Below are positions 18,011-25,751 of a stretch of 64,000 bases of DNA, in pieces. A model generated the notes under the pieces. It saw only the letters and a list, made by a program, of their open reading frames with translations, had not been told where the DNA came from and did not search any database. The DNA is from CAZSBB01 sp964605235 (lineage in GTDB: Bacteria > Planctomycetota > Phycisphaerae > Phycisphaerales > Phycisphaeraceae): the NCBI GenBank assembly GCA_964605235.1, contig CAZSBB010000016.1, positions 58,552 to 122,551 on the forward strand, in the 5' to 3' direction. Each line of letters begins with the position of its first letter. The first letter of the stretch is position 1. A program made the translations under genes and the position numbers.

Positions 18011-18300
18011 TTCGACCCCGGCAGGGGTCGTGGACAGTAGCCACGGGTGGAGCGCAGCGAAACCCGTGGTTGACGAGCGCGTTTGATTCCGATCCGTCCC
18101 GGCGAGACGGCGGAAGCTTCCTTCACCCCTGCCGGGGTGAGGACGTGCAAATGCGCTCTTTCCCACGAGTTCCGCTGCGCTCCACTCGTGGCTACTTGCC
18201 TGCGCCCCCTTCAGGGGCGAAGACCATGCACCGCAAGCTGGTGGGCAACAGCAAGCCCTGACGCTCGGTGATCCATCAGCACGGGTTGATCAGCCATACG
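18011..18300. repeat. Multi-hairpin intergenic repeat, copy A
   Basis: About 290 bp made of six successive stem-loops: CGACCCC/GGGGTCG (18013-18030), CCACGGGT/ACCCGTGG (18041-18069), CCGTC/GACGG (18094-18110), TCACCCC/GGGGTGA (18123-18140), CCACGAGT/ACTCGTGG (18163-18191) and CGCCCC/GGGGCG (18203-18219). A second copy with the same order lies at 22750-22997. The first two hairpins and the last two are related in inverted orientation, so the element is itself an imperfect palindrome. It lies between tRNA-Leu and the iclR-type gene. No protein is supported in it. Confidence 0.85.
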
Positions 18301-18514
18301 CGTTTGCCCTGCGGGCTGCACCCGCCGACTTGCGTCGACGGCTCGGAGGGATGCCCAACATCACCCTTGCTCCGCGTGCTGTCTGAGCCGCCCACGCGAG
18401 TGGGCAGGTGCACCTCCCCCGGCCCCACCGCGCTGGGCCACCTCCCCCGGCGACACCTCGCCAGCGCCACCAGAGCCATTGCCGGTTCCCCCGCACCCGT
18501 GCCGACCAATGCCC

Positions 18515-18549
18515 TTGCCCCCCAACCACTTTGTTGCTATAAAAGCAAC
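18515..18549 (+). promoter_or_regulatory. Predicted promoter and operator of the iclR-type gene
   Basis: TTGCCC (18515-18520) and TATAAA (18538-18543) are 17 bases apart, a fair sigma-70-type match. The -10 box lies inside the inverted repeat GTTGCT/AGCAAC (18533-18549). The ATG at 18550 is seven bases past the -10 box, where transcription would begin, so the mRNA may be leaderless. The palindrome is a natural candidate for autoregulatory binding. Confidence 0.5.
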
Positions 18550-19236
18550 ATGTTGCCAGCCCAGCCGAACCAGAGTCTGATCGACGGCATGGCGTGCCTG
18601 CAATGGCTCGCCAGCGTCGGCCGGCCGGTCGGTTGCCGGGAGGCCGCCCGCGCACTCAACCTTGAAACCACCCGCGTCAATCGGCTGCTGCGCACGCTCA
18701 CGTATCTGGGGATGGCCCAGCAGACGCCCCAGCGCAAGTACCGCCCCGGCCCGGCGATTCACGTGCTGGCGGCCCAGGCGCTGTTCGGCTCCCGGCTGCT
18801 GAGCGTGGCGCTCGAACCGCTGGAAAGCCTGCAGCGCTTCGGACTGGTGGTGGCGCTGGGCGTGCGCTGGCGCGATCAGATCAGCTACCTCTACCACGCC
18901 ACGCCAGGCATGAAAGCAGGCGAAGCGCTGGGTCGCGTGGGCCTGTTCCCGGCAGCGCAATCGAGCATCGGCGTCGCGCTGCTGGCGCAGTCCACCCGTC
19001 AGCGCGGCGAAGACCTCACCACCGCTCGCAAGCTTGGTTACGCCTGCATTCGCCCGAACCCCAATCATCCCGCCCATCGCTCGCTGGCGTTCGCGCTGCC
19101 TGAGCCGCATCACGCCGGCATCGCGCTGGCGGGTACGTTTCCTGATGCCCAATTGCCTGAGCTGGTCGACGCGCTCCGGCAAACCGTCGCCACCATCACC
19201 ACGCGGCTGGATGAACACCTGGAGCACCCCACATGA
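18550..19236 (+). CDS. IclR-family transcriptional regulator
   Basis: A 228-aa protein with an N-terminal winged helix (SLIDGMACLQWLASVG, CREAARALNLETTRVNRLLRTL, YRPGPAIHVLAAQAL), which is the IclR layout, and a C-terminal effector domain shorter than usual for the family (about 250 aa). The ATG at 18550 is chosen because the frame upstream from 18268 runs through the multi-hairpin repeat and has a Pro/Cys-rich, non-family sequence. Its stop overlaps the next start by four bases (ATGA), so it is co-translated with the propeller-like protein and probably controls that unit. Confidence 0.82.
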   Translation: MLPAQPNQSLIDGMACLQWLASVGRPVGCREAARALNLETTRVNRLLRTLTYLGMAQQTPQRKYRPGPAIHVLAAQALFGSRLLSVALEPLESLQRFGLVVALGVRWRDQISYLYHATPGMKAGEALGRVGLFPAAQSSIGVALLAQSTRQRGEDLTTARKLGYACIRPNPNHPAHRSLAFALPEPHHAGIALAGTFPDAQLPELVDALRQTVATITTRLDEHLEHPT

Positions 19237-20645
19237 CCACCACGCTCACTCCCACCGCCACGGCCGGCTTCCCTTCTTTCTCCGGCGTCATCCCGCATCT
19301 GGCGCAAATCGCCGACTTCGGCCCACCTCGCAGCGAATGCGGCATCGGCTGCCTCATGCCCTGGCAAGGCAAGCTCTATGTCCTCAACTACGTCTCCCAT
19401 CGCCGACGCTCCGGCACTGGCACCGGCTTGCGGGTGATCGAACCCGACTTCTCCATGACGCACCACCCGGCCGCCGTCGACGGCACCTACGCCGGCCGGA
19501 TGATTCACTGGGAAAGCCATCAACTGCTCATCGGCCCGCACCTGATCGACACCCAGCATCAGGTGCGCACCGTCGCGGAACTGGTTGATGTGCGCATCGC
19601 CGGCATCGCCCGCCATCTGCAGGAGCCAGCGCGCCTGGTCTACGTGCTGGGCATGGAAGGTGAACTGCTGGAACTGGACGTGCACACGCTCGCCTGCCGG
19701 CAGGTGGCTGACCTGCAGCGCGAGCTGGGCACCGAGGGCGAAGGCCACGTGCATTTCAAGGATTGCTTTGCCGCGCCGGGCCAGCTCATCGTCTGCTCCA
19801 ATGAATACGACGAAGCCGACTACCTCGGCCAACGGCAGCAGGGACGCCTCGCTTCCTTCGATGGTCAGCAGTGGACCGTGCTCGAACGCAAGCCCTACTA
19901 CGCAGTCCACGGCATCAGCGGCTTCGGCGGCGCGGCAGCGATCTTCGCCACCGGTTGGGATCGCGCGTCCACCCTGCTGAGCGTGCTGACGCAGGATGGT
20001 CAGTGGACGCGCTATCGGTTGCCCAAAGCCACGCACGTGTTCGAGCACAAGTGGCAGACGGAGTGGCCGCGTGTGCGCGAGGTGGAACACGAGCGGCTGC
20101 TGCTCGATGCGCAGGGGATGTTTTACGAGCTGTCACCCCACGCCTTTGGCGGGCGCATCTGGGGCGTCAAGCCGATCTGTGCCCACCTGTGGGTGGTGCC
20201 GGATTTCTGCTCGTGGCGCGGGCTGCTGGTGCTCGGCTCGGACAACGCCAGCCCGCACGGCCCTAATGGCAATCTGCTGACCGCCGAACCGCATGCGGGT
20301 TTGTGGTTCGGCAAGACCGACGACCTCTGGTCCTTCGGCAAACCCACCGGCTGGGGCGGCCCGTGGTGGGATGATCCCATCGTGGCCGACGTGCCCAGCG
20401 ATCCTTACCTCATGACCGGCTTCGACCAGAAATGCCTGCATCTGCACCATCAGGGCGAATCGGCCGCCACCTACACGCTGGAGCTGGATTTCAAAGGCTG
20501 CGGCGAGTTCCATCCCTGGCAGCAGTTTCACCTGGAACCCGGCGGCTACTGCGTCCACCCCTTCCCCGCCGGCGTGTCCGCCCACTGGCTGCGGCTGGTC
20601 TGCAACCGCGACGGCGTCGCCAGCGCGCAACTGCATTACACCTGA
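19233..20645 (+). CDS. Hypothetical protein, possibly beta-propeller
   Basis: A 470-aa protein without a signal peptide. Its text alternates short strands and turns with many Gly, Trp and His residues (GKLYVLNYVSHRR, RLVYVLGMEGELLELD, GGAAAIFATGWDRASTLLSVL, LWFGKTDDLWSFGKPTGWGG), which suggests a beta-propeller; the last 80 residues look like a separate beta domain. I do not recognise a named family. It overlaps the iclR-type gene by four bases and precedes an FAD-dependent oxidoreductase, so a role in the same sugar or organic-acid pathway is likely. Confidence 0.7.
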   Translation: MTTTLTPTATAGFPSFSGVIPHLAQIADFGPPRSECGIGCLMPWQGKLYVLNYVSHRRRSGTGTGLRVIEPDFSMTHHPAAVDGTYAGRMIHWESHQLLIGPHLIDTQHQVRTVAELVDVRIAGIARHLQEPARLVYVLGMEGELLELDVHTLACRQVADLQRELGTEGEGHVHFKDCFAAPGQLIVCSNEYDEADYLGQRQQGRLASFDGQQWTVLERKPYYAVHGISGFGGAAAIFATGWDRASTLLSVLTQDGQWTRYRLPKATHVFEHKWQTEWPRVREVEHERLLLDAQGMFYELSPHAFGGRIWGVKPICAHLWVVPDFCSWRGLLVLGSDNASPHGPNGNLLTAEPHAGLWFGKTDDLWSFGKPTGWGGPWWDDPIVADVPSDPYLMTGFDQKCLHLHHQGESAATYTLELDFKGCGEFHPWQQFHLEPGGYCVHPFPAGVSAHWLRLVCNRDGVASAQLHYT

Positions 20646-20664
20646 ACGTCAACCCCAGCAGAAG

Positions 20665-20795
20665 ATCACCACCGAGGCACAGAAAGCACCGAGTTGAAAA
20701 TAGTCCGAGGAAAACAGCAATGCCATGACCGGGCACATCTGCACGGCCGGCCCGCTGTGATTCCCTCTCTGTGCTCTCTGGGTCTCGGTGGTGAA
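20665..20795. repeat. CCACNGAG-type inverted repeat, copy 1
   Basis: The left arm (20665-20695) reads ATCACCACCGAGGCACAG then AAAGCACCGAG. The right arm (20763-20795), reverse-complemented, reads TTCACCACCGAGACCCAG then AGAGCACAGAG. About 130 bp in total, inserted between the propeller-like gene and the FAD oxidoreductase gene. Related copies are at 35030-35143 and 51228-51342. No coding content. Confidence 0.8.
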
Positions 20796-20826
20796 GCCTG
20801 ATTTCAACCTTCCAACGAGAGCAACC

Positions 20827-22704
20827 ATGGCTACCAAACATCATGACTTTGACGTCTGCGTCGTCGGCGGCGGCATGGCGGGGCTGTGTGCCGCGCTGGC
20901 CTCCGCGCGGGGCGGCGCGCGCACCGCGCTGGTGCAGGACCGCCCCGTGCTCGGCGGCAACGCCAGCTCGGAAGTCCGCATGTGGATCTGCGGCACCCAC
21001 GGCGAAAATCTCAAGGAAACCGGCCTGCTCGAGGAAATCCAGCTCGAAAACCAGTACCGCAATCCCGCGGGCAACTACTCCATCTGGGACAGCGTGCTCT
21101 GGGCCAAAGCCACATTTGAACCCCGCCTCACCCTCCTGCTCAACTGTTCCTGCACCGGCTGCGAAGCGACCGGCCCCGCCGATGACCGCCGCATCGACAA
21201 GATCACCTGCTGGCAACTGACCACGCAGACCTGGCATCACATCGGCGCGAAAATCTTCATCGACTGCTCGGGCGACAGCATCCTCGCCGAGGGCAGCGGC
21301 GCGCGCTTCCGCCATGGGCGTGAGTCGCGCGACGAGTTCGGCGAAGACATTCAGCCTCGCCGCGCCGACCGCAAAACCATGGGCAATTCGCTGCTCATTC
21401 AGCTGCGCCGCACGGAGGAACCCCAACCCTTCACCGCGCCAAGCTGGGCGTATCGCTTTGAATCGCCTGATGACCTGCCCCACCGCATCCAGGGCGTGCG
21501 CGGCACCAACTTCTGGTGGATCGAGCTGGGCGGCCTGCAGGACACCATCACCGATGCCGAGGCCATCCGCGATGAGCTGATGCGCACCGCATGGGGCGTG
21601 TGGGACTACATCAAAAACCGCGCCCCCGAGCGCGCCGAGTCCGAATGCTGGGCGCTGGAATGGTTAGGGTCGCTGCCGGGCAAGCGCGAGAATCGCCGGT
21701 ACGAAGGTCCGCACATCCTCACCCAGCACGACATCCGCGCGGCCGGCCGGTTCCCCGACACCGTGTGCTACGGCGGGTGGCCCATGGACGACCATCACCC
21801 GGCGGGTATGCTGTATCCGGGCAAACCCACGCTGTTCCACCCCGCGCCCCGGCTGTACGGCATCCCTTTCCGCGCCCTGCATTCACGCAATGTGCGCAAC
21901 CTGCTGTTTGCGGGGCGCAACATCTCCGTCACCCATGCCGCGCTGTCCTCCACGCGCGTCATGGGCACCACTTCGCTGCTGGGTCAGGCGGTCGGCACAG
22001 CCGCAGCGCTCGCGGTGGAGCTGAACGTCGCCCCCGGTTCGCTGTATCCCCAGCACATTGCACGCCTGCAACAAAGCCTGCTGCATGACGACCTGTTTTT
22101 GCCGGGCGTCGCGCGCCAGCCGGACGAACTGACGCACGGCCTCACCTGCACGCATCCGCAACTGCTGGCGGGATTGGATCGCCCGGTGAGTGTGGATGGC
22201 TCGGCCGCGCCCGATGCCGTGACGCTGCCGCTGGGGCAAGCCGTGGAGCTGACGTGGAACAACGTGCGGCAGGTGGCGGGGCTGCGGGTGGTGTTCGACA
22301 GCAATCTGGCGCACACCAAGCGGCTGCCGTGCAGCTATCCGCTCAAGGGCGATCGCTGCGTGGTGCCCGAGTCGCTGGTCAAGGGCTATCGCGTGGAAGC
22401 GCGCGACGCCGGCGGGGCGTGGCGCACCGTGCAGGTCGAGGAAAACAACTACCAGCGGCTGGTGCGGGTGGGATTGAACCTGGAAGCCAGCGGGATTCGG
22501 CTGACTCCCACCAGCACATGGGGCGCAGGGGCGGCGCGGCTGTTCAGCGTGGAGCCGTTGTCACAGGCGCGGCTCATCAAGCATGTGCCCCAGCCGCGGA
22601 TGGTGCGCTGGCGCGAGGTGGTGGCAAAGGTGCCTGCTGCGGATCTCGCCCCGCCGGACAGCGGGCTGGAGCAGCCCGAAGGACGCAAAGCGCACGGCGC
22701 GTGA
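20827..22704 (+). CDS. FAD-dependent oxidoreductase (FAD_oxidored-type)
   Basis: A 625-aa flavoprotein. The dinucleotide fold is DVCVVGGGMAGLCAALASAR (residues 9-28) and the second FAD contact is VLGGNASSEVRM (41-52), typical of the FAD_oxidored (PF12831-like) family found in planctomycete sugar and organic-acid operons. A late segment NLLFAGRNISVTHAALSSTRVMGT closes the FAD domain. Residues after about 450 form an extra C-terminal beta-rich domain of unknown role. The ATG at 20827 is used; an earlier GTG at 20788 lies within the inverted-repeat element. Its substrate is unknown. It is the third gene of the iclR unit. Confidence 0.87.
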   Translation: MATKHHDFDVCVVGGGMAGLCAALASARGGARTALVQDRPVLGGNASSEVRMWICGTHGENLKETGLLEEIQLENQYRNPAGNYSIWDSVLWAKATFEPRLTLLLNCSCTGCEATGPADDRRIDKITCWQLTTQTWHHIGAKIFIDCSGDSILAEGSGARFRHGRESRDEFGEDIQPRRADRKTMGNSLLIQLRRTEEPQPFTAPSWAYRFESPDDLPHRIQGVRGTNFWWIELGGLQDTITDAEAIRDELMRTAWGVWDYIKNRAPERAESECWALEWLGSLPGKRENRRYEGPHILTQHDIRAAGRFPDTVCYGGWPMDDHHPAGMLYPGKPTLFHPAPRLYGIPFRALHSRNVRNLLFAGRNISVTHAALSSTRVMGTTSLLGQAVGTAAALAVELNVAPGSLYPQHIARLQQSLLHDDLFLPGVARQPDELTHGLTCTHPQLLAGLDRPVSVDGSAAPDAVTLPLGQAVELTWNNVRQVAGLRVVFDSNLAHTKRLPCSYPLKGDRCVVPESLVKGYRVEARDAGGAWRTVQVEENNYQRLVRVGLNLEASGIRLTPTSTWGAGAARLFSVEPLSQARLIKHVPQPRMVRWREVVAKVPAADLAPPDSGLEQPEGRKAHGA

Positions 22705-22749
22705 TGGCGTAGATGAGCTTGGGAATGTGACCGGAACGCCTGGGTGTTC

Positions 22750-22997
22750 TTCGACCCCGACAGGGGTCGTGGACAGTAGCCACGGGTGCAGCGCAGCGTC
22801 ACCCGTGGTAGATGAGCGCTCCCTATTTTCATCCGTCCCGGAGGGACGGCGGAAGCTTCCGTCACCCCTGCCGGGGTGAGCAGAAATCAACAGATTCACT
22901 CCCACGAGTTCCGCTGCGCTGCACTCGTGGCTACTCACCTGCGCCCCATTCTGGGGCGAAGACCAACACCGCATCATGGTGAGTCATCACGGGTCAA
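22750..22997. repeat. Multi-hairpin intergenic repeat, copy B
   Basis: Same six hairpins and order as copy A: CGACCCC/GGGGTCG (22752-22769), CCACGGGT/ACCCGTGG (22780-22808), CCGTCCC/GGGACGG (22833-22849), TCACCCC/GGGGTGA (22862-22879), CCACGAGT/ACTCGTGG (22902-22930) and CGCCCC/GGGGCG (22942-22958). The third stem is complete here (7 bp), while copy A has mismatches. It fills the space between two convergent genes and ends at the anti-sigma stop codon. Confidence 0.85.
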
Positions 22998-24854
22998 TCA
23001 GCGCGGGTTGCTGGGCGCAGCCCGGGTTTCGATGCGCACCGGGACCTGCACGAGTTGATCCGGCGGCAGCACGGGCATCTGCGGCGTCACCGGCACTTCA
23101 TTGCGCAGCAGGCTGGCTTCCATCTGCTGGAGCAAACGCTGGCCGGTGGATTGCGGGCCGCCCAGCGGCGGGGTGAGTTGCTGGGGCGGCTGACTTTCCA
23201 GCTTGATCACCTGACCTTCCTGCCGCGCCAGGTGGTTGAGCAGCAACGGCACCTGGCTGGACTGCATGGTCAGATCAACTTGCCGTACCTGCGCCGGGCG
23301 CGGCGCTGCTGTCGGCGCGGCGGCGGTTGCAGCTCCGTCGGCGGGCGCGGCTTCCGGCTGGGGTGGCAGCCGGGTCATGACGGCAATGCGGTTGCTCGCG
23401 GACCAGTACACCAACTCACGGTAGCTGGCGTCGGCATCCCGGGCACTGACGCTGATCACAAACTCCAACGGCGTGGTGGGCCCCAACTGCCCCGGCGCGG
23501 CAGGCGACACGGGCGCTGCTGCAGGAGCTGCCCCAGCCGTCGTTCCTGCCGCCATCGCGGCCCCCAGACCAGCCTCGTTCGGCTGGGCGCGGGCTCGAGC
23601 CGGCGTGGCCGGCGGAGCAGATGAAGGAGCGGCGAACCGGGCGCTGGGGGCGGTCTTGGACAGACTGTGGGTTCGCGCCAGCTCGCGCGCCGGCTCGGGA
23701 GCCGGGGCGACCGCCTTGGCAGCTGCTGGCGACGCTGTGGCCGGCTGGTCAACGGTCGCCATTTTGTTGTCGGCCACCTGCGGCGGGGGGGCGGGGGCAG
23801 CACTGGCAACGGCAGATTTCGCCACTTCCTCATCGGCGCGGGGGGTATCGTGCAGGACCGTATTGACCGCCGCCGGCGCCAGCTCCTGAGCATCGGCCGA
23901 CCCATGCAAGGCAACGACAGCCGGCGCGGATGCCGGTTCCGCTGGCCCTTGGGTGGGAGCAGGCTCAGCCGGCGTCGCCTCCGCCAGCGCCGCCACCAGC
24001 GGTAGAGCACGGGGACGATCCGCCGTGGTCGTGCGATCTCCCAACGCCAAGGTTGAATCGGTGGGGGTGGCCGGCTGCTCCTGCGCCAGTGCCGCGGCCG
24101 GCTCCTCGCGTTTCTGTGCAGCAATCCGGGGCAGCGCAGCCGACAGCGCCTGGTCGTCCGACGCCTGCTCGACGAGTTCCGTCACCGGCTGCGTCAGGAG
24201 GGCGTCCTTGTCCCCCCGCGCTGGCGAAGGCGCGGGAGCGCTGGCAACCGGGCGCCGCTGGTCTTCCGTTTCGCGCAGCGCCAGCACTGCCGGCGGGGGC
24301 GTCCTGGGCAGTGCGGGCGCGTCGGGGCCGTTGACGGTCAGGTCCGCTTCCGAGCGTGAGAGCGTTTCATCTTGTCCCAGCAAGGCAGCATCTTTGGCAT
24401 CGGGTGCAGTGGTGCCCAGCGCCAGTTGACGATCCAGCTCGCGCGCCCGCCGGCTCAGGCCGTTGTCCCCAAGCATGACGAACAGGACGGACGCCACCAG
24501 CGCCACCCCAGCCGCCATGCCGGCATAGCTCCACCACCGGACGCGGGCGCGGTGGGCGTGCAGATGCAATGACTGCGGCGCCGAGCGCGGGCGCTGCGGC
24601 TCCCCGGCCGGCGGCGCTGCTTGATCACCCAGCAAGATCTGGCGTTCCAGATGATTCTGCACGGCTTCGCGCAGGCTCGCCGGCGGGGACTCGCTGGGCA
24701 GGCTTTGCAACAGATGGCGATCGTGAATGAGCTGGGTGACCAAGGCGCGCAGGCGGACATCCTGACGCAGCTGGGCTTCAAACGTCTGCTGCTGCGCCGG
24801 CGTGAGTTCTTGCTCGATGTAGCCGAGGATCAGGTTTTCGTCGTACGTTTCCAT
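22998..24854 (-). CDS. Anti-sigma factor-like membrane protein with long Ala/Pro-rich periplasmic region
   Basis: A 618-aa protein starting METYDENLILGYIEQELTPAQQQTFEAQL, which resembles the N-terminal anti-sigma (zinc-finger-less) domain found beside ECF sigma genes. One membrane segment lies at about 107-127 (SYAGMAAGVALVASVLFVML). After that comes a low-complexity region of some 330 residues rich in Ala, Pro, Glu and Thr, then a folded C-terminal domain (LEFVISVSARDADASYRELVYW, VDLTMQSSQVPLLLNHLARQEGQVIKL). Its ATG overlaps the sigma gene stop by one base, so the two are coupled. The periplasmic domain probably senses an envelope signal. Confidence 0.78.
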   Translation of the reverse strand: METYDENLILGYIEQELTPAQQQTFEAQLRQDVRLRALVTQLIHDRHLLQSLPSESPPASLREAVQNHLERQILLGDQAAPPAGEPQRPRSAPQSLHLHAHRARVRWWSYAGMAAGVALVASVLFVMLGDNGLSRRARELDRQLALGTTAPDAKDAALLGQDETLSRSEADLTVNGPDAPALPRTPPPAVLALRETEDQRRPVASAPAPSPARGDKDALLTQPVTELVEQASDDQALSAALPRIAAQKREEPAAALAQEQPATPTDSTLALGDRTTTADRPRALPLVAALAEATPAEPAPTQGPAEPASAPAVVALHGSADAQELAPAAVNTVLHDTPRADEEVAKSAVASAAPAPPPQVADNKMATVDQPATASPAAAKAVAPAPEPARELARTHSLSKTAPSARFAAPSSAPPATPARARAQPNEAGLGAAMAAGTTAGAAPAAAPVSPAAPGQLGPTTPLEFVISVSARDADASYRELVYWSASNRIAVMTRLPPQPEAAPADGAATAAAPTAAPRPAQVRQVDLTMQSSQVPLLLNHLARQEGQVIKLESQPPQQLTPPLGGPQSTGQRLLQQMEASLLRNEVPVTPQMPVLPPDQLVQVPVRIETRAAPSNPR

Positions 24855-25582
24855 TATCCGATCCGAGCGCGGCTGGCGCGTTCATCATCCTGCTGCCCCG
24901 CGCCTGCATGACCCTGGGAATTACCTTGGGAACTACCGGGGGAACTTCCGGGGGTTCCGGGGGCGGGGGGGGCGAGTTGGAGCATTTCGTGGCGCAGCGC
25001 CAGGCGAGCCCGAAAGAGTCGGCTTTTGACCGTTCCTTCGGGCAGTTGCAGCACCTGGCTGATCTGCTGGTAATCCATCCCTTCCAGGTCGCGCAGCACC
25101 AGCACGCTGCGGAAAGCTTCATCCAGGCGGGCGAGCGCGACTTGCAGCAGGCCCAACAGTTCATCCCTTTCGACGCGCTGCGCCGGCGAAAGTTCCCGCT
25201 CCCTGCCGGGGGCCCCCGGAAGTTTCCCGGCGACTGACGGCGCGTGGGGCTGGCCGGAGGAATGATGGGAATGGCTACCCCCCATCGCGTCGAGGCTGAC
25301 GGTGGGGCGGTTCTGGCGTTGCCGCAGCCGGGTGAGGCACTGGTTCATGGCGATGCGGTAGATCCAGGTGCCCACTTCGCTGCGGTTTTCAAAGCTGGGC
25401 AGATGCTCGATCACCTTGACCAGCGTGTCCTGGGCGGCTTCGGCGGCATCGTCGCGGTGGTGGAGCATGCGCAGGCACAGGTTGTAAACCCGGCGCTCGA
25501 ACAGCTCCAACAGCCGCGCCAGGGCGGCGTGGTCGCCACCGGCGGCCTGCTGCGCCAGTTGTTGTTCGAGGGATTTCGTCAT
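24854..25582 (-). CDS. Sigma-70 family RNA polymerase sigma factor (ECF type)
   Basis: A 242-aa sigma factor. Region 2 reads YNLCLRMLHHRDDAAEAAQDTLVKVIEHLPSF then WIYRIAMNQCLTRLRQRQ. Region 4 reads LDEAFRSVLVLRDLEGMDYQQISQVLQLPEGTVKSRLFRARLAL, the standard recognition helix. About 45 residues rich in Ser, Gly, His and Pro separate the two. The C-terminus after residue 210 is a Gly/Ser/Pro tail encoded by G-rich short repeats. The next gene overlaps by one base and encodes its likely anti-sigma partner. The regulon is unknown. Confidence 0.9.
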   Translation of the reverse strand: MTKSLEQQLAQQAAGGDHAALARLLELFERRVYNLCLRMLHHRDDAAEAAQDTLVKVIEHLPSFENRSEVGTWIYRIAMNQCLTRLRQRQNRPTVSLDAMGGSHSHHSSGQPHAPSVAGKLPGAPGRERELSPAQRVERDELLGLLQVALARLDEAFRSVLVLRDLEGMDYQQISQVLQLPEGTVKSRLFRARLALRHEMLQLAPPAPGTPGSSPGSSQGNSQGHAGAGQQDDERASRARIG

Positions 25583-25653
25583 GGCTGGTGCGGACTGTTA
25601 CTATGCCGCTGCGGCGCGCTGCGGTCAACCAAACCTCGCGCCGGATTTTCTGA

Positions 25654-25728
25654 ACGAGCCCCGACCGTGAGGGAGGGGTGGTCTTCCCGCCGCCGGATTG
25701 CAACCCCTTGCTGACGCGCGGGGCTCGT
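25654..25728. repeat. ACGAGCCCCG-ended inverted repeat, copy 1
   Basis: A 75-bp element with ends ACGAGCCCCG and CGGGGCTCGT. The interior has CCGTGAGGGAGGGGTG on the left and CCCCTTGCTGACGCG on the right. A nearly identical element lies inverted at 47005-47078. It sits 23 bases upstream of the purB start and could influence its 5' leader. Confidence 0.82.
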
Positions 25729-25751
25729 CAACTCATCACGGATTGCTCGCC

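Noticed and set aside
17732..18270. Several 60-140 codon frames in the tRNA-iclR interval.
   Set aside because: They read through the multi-hairpin repeat; similar peptides appear in copy B, so they are repeat translations, not genes.
18011..22997. The two multi-hairpin copies considered as a CRISPR array.
   Set aside because: There are only two copies 4.7 kb apart, the units are complex hairpins, and there are no regular spacers or cas genes.
25698..25751. An earlier purB start at 25698.
   Set aside because: The added N-terminus is encoded by the 75-bp inverted repeat and has no family match.
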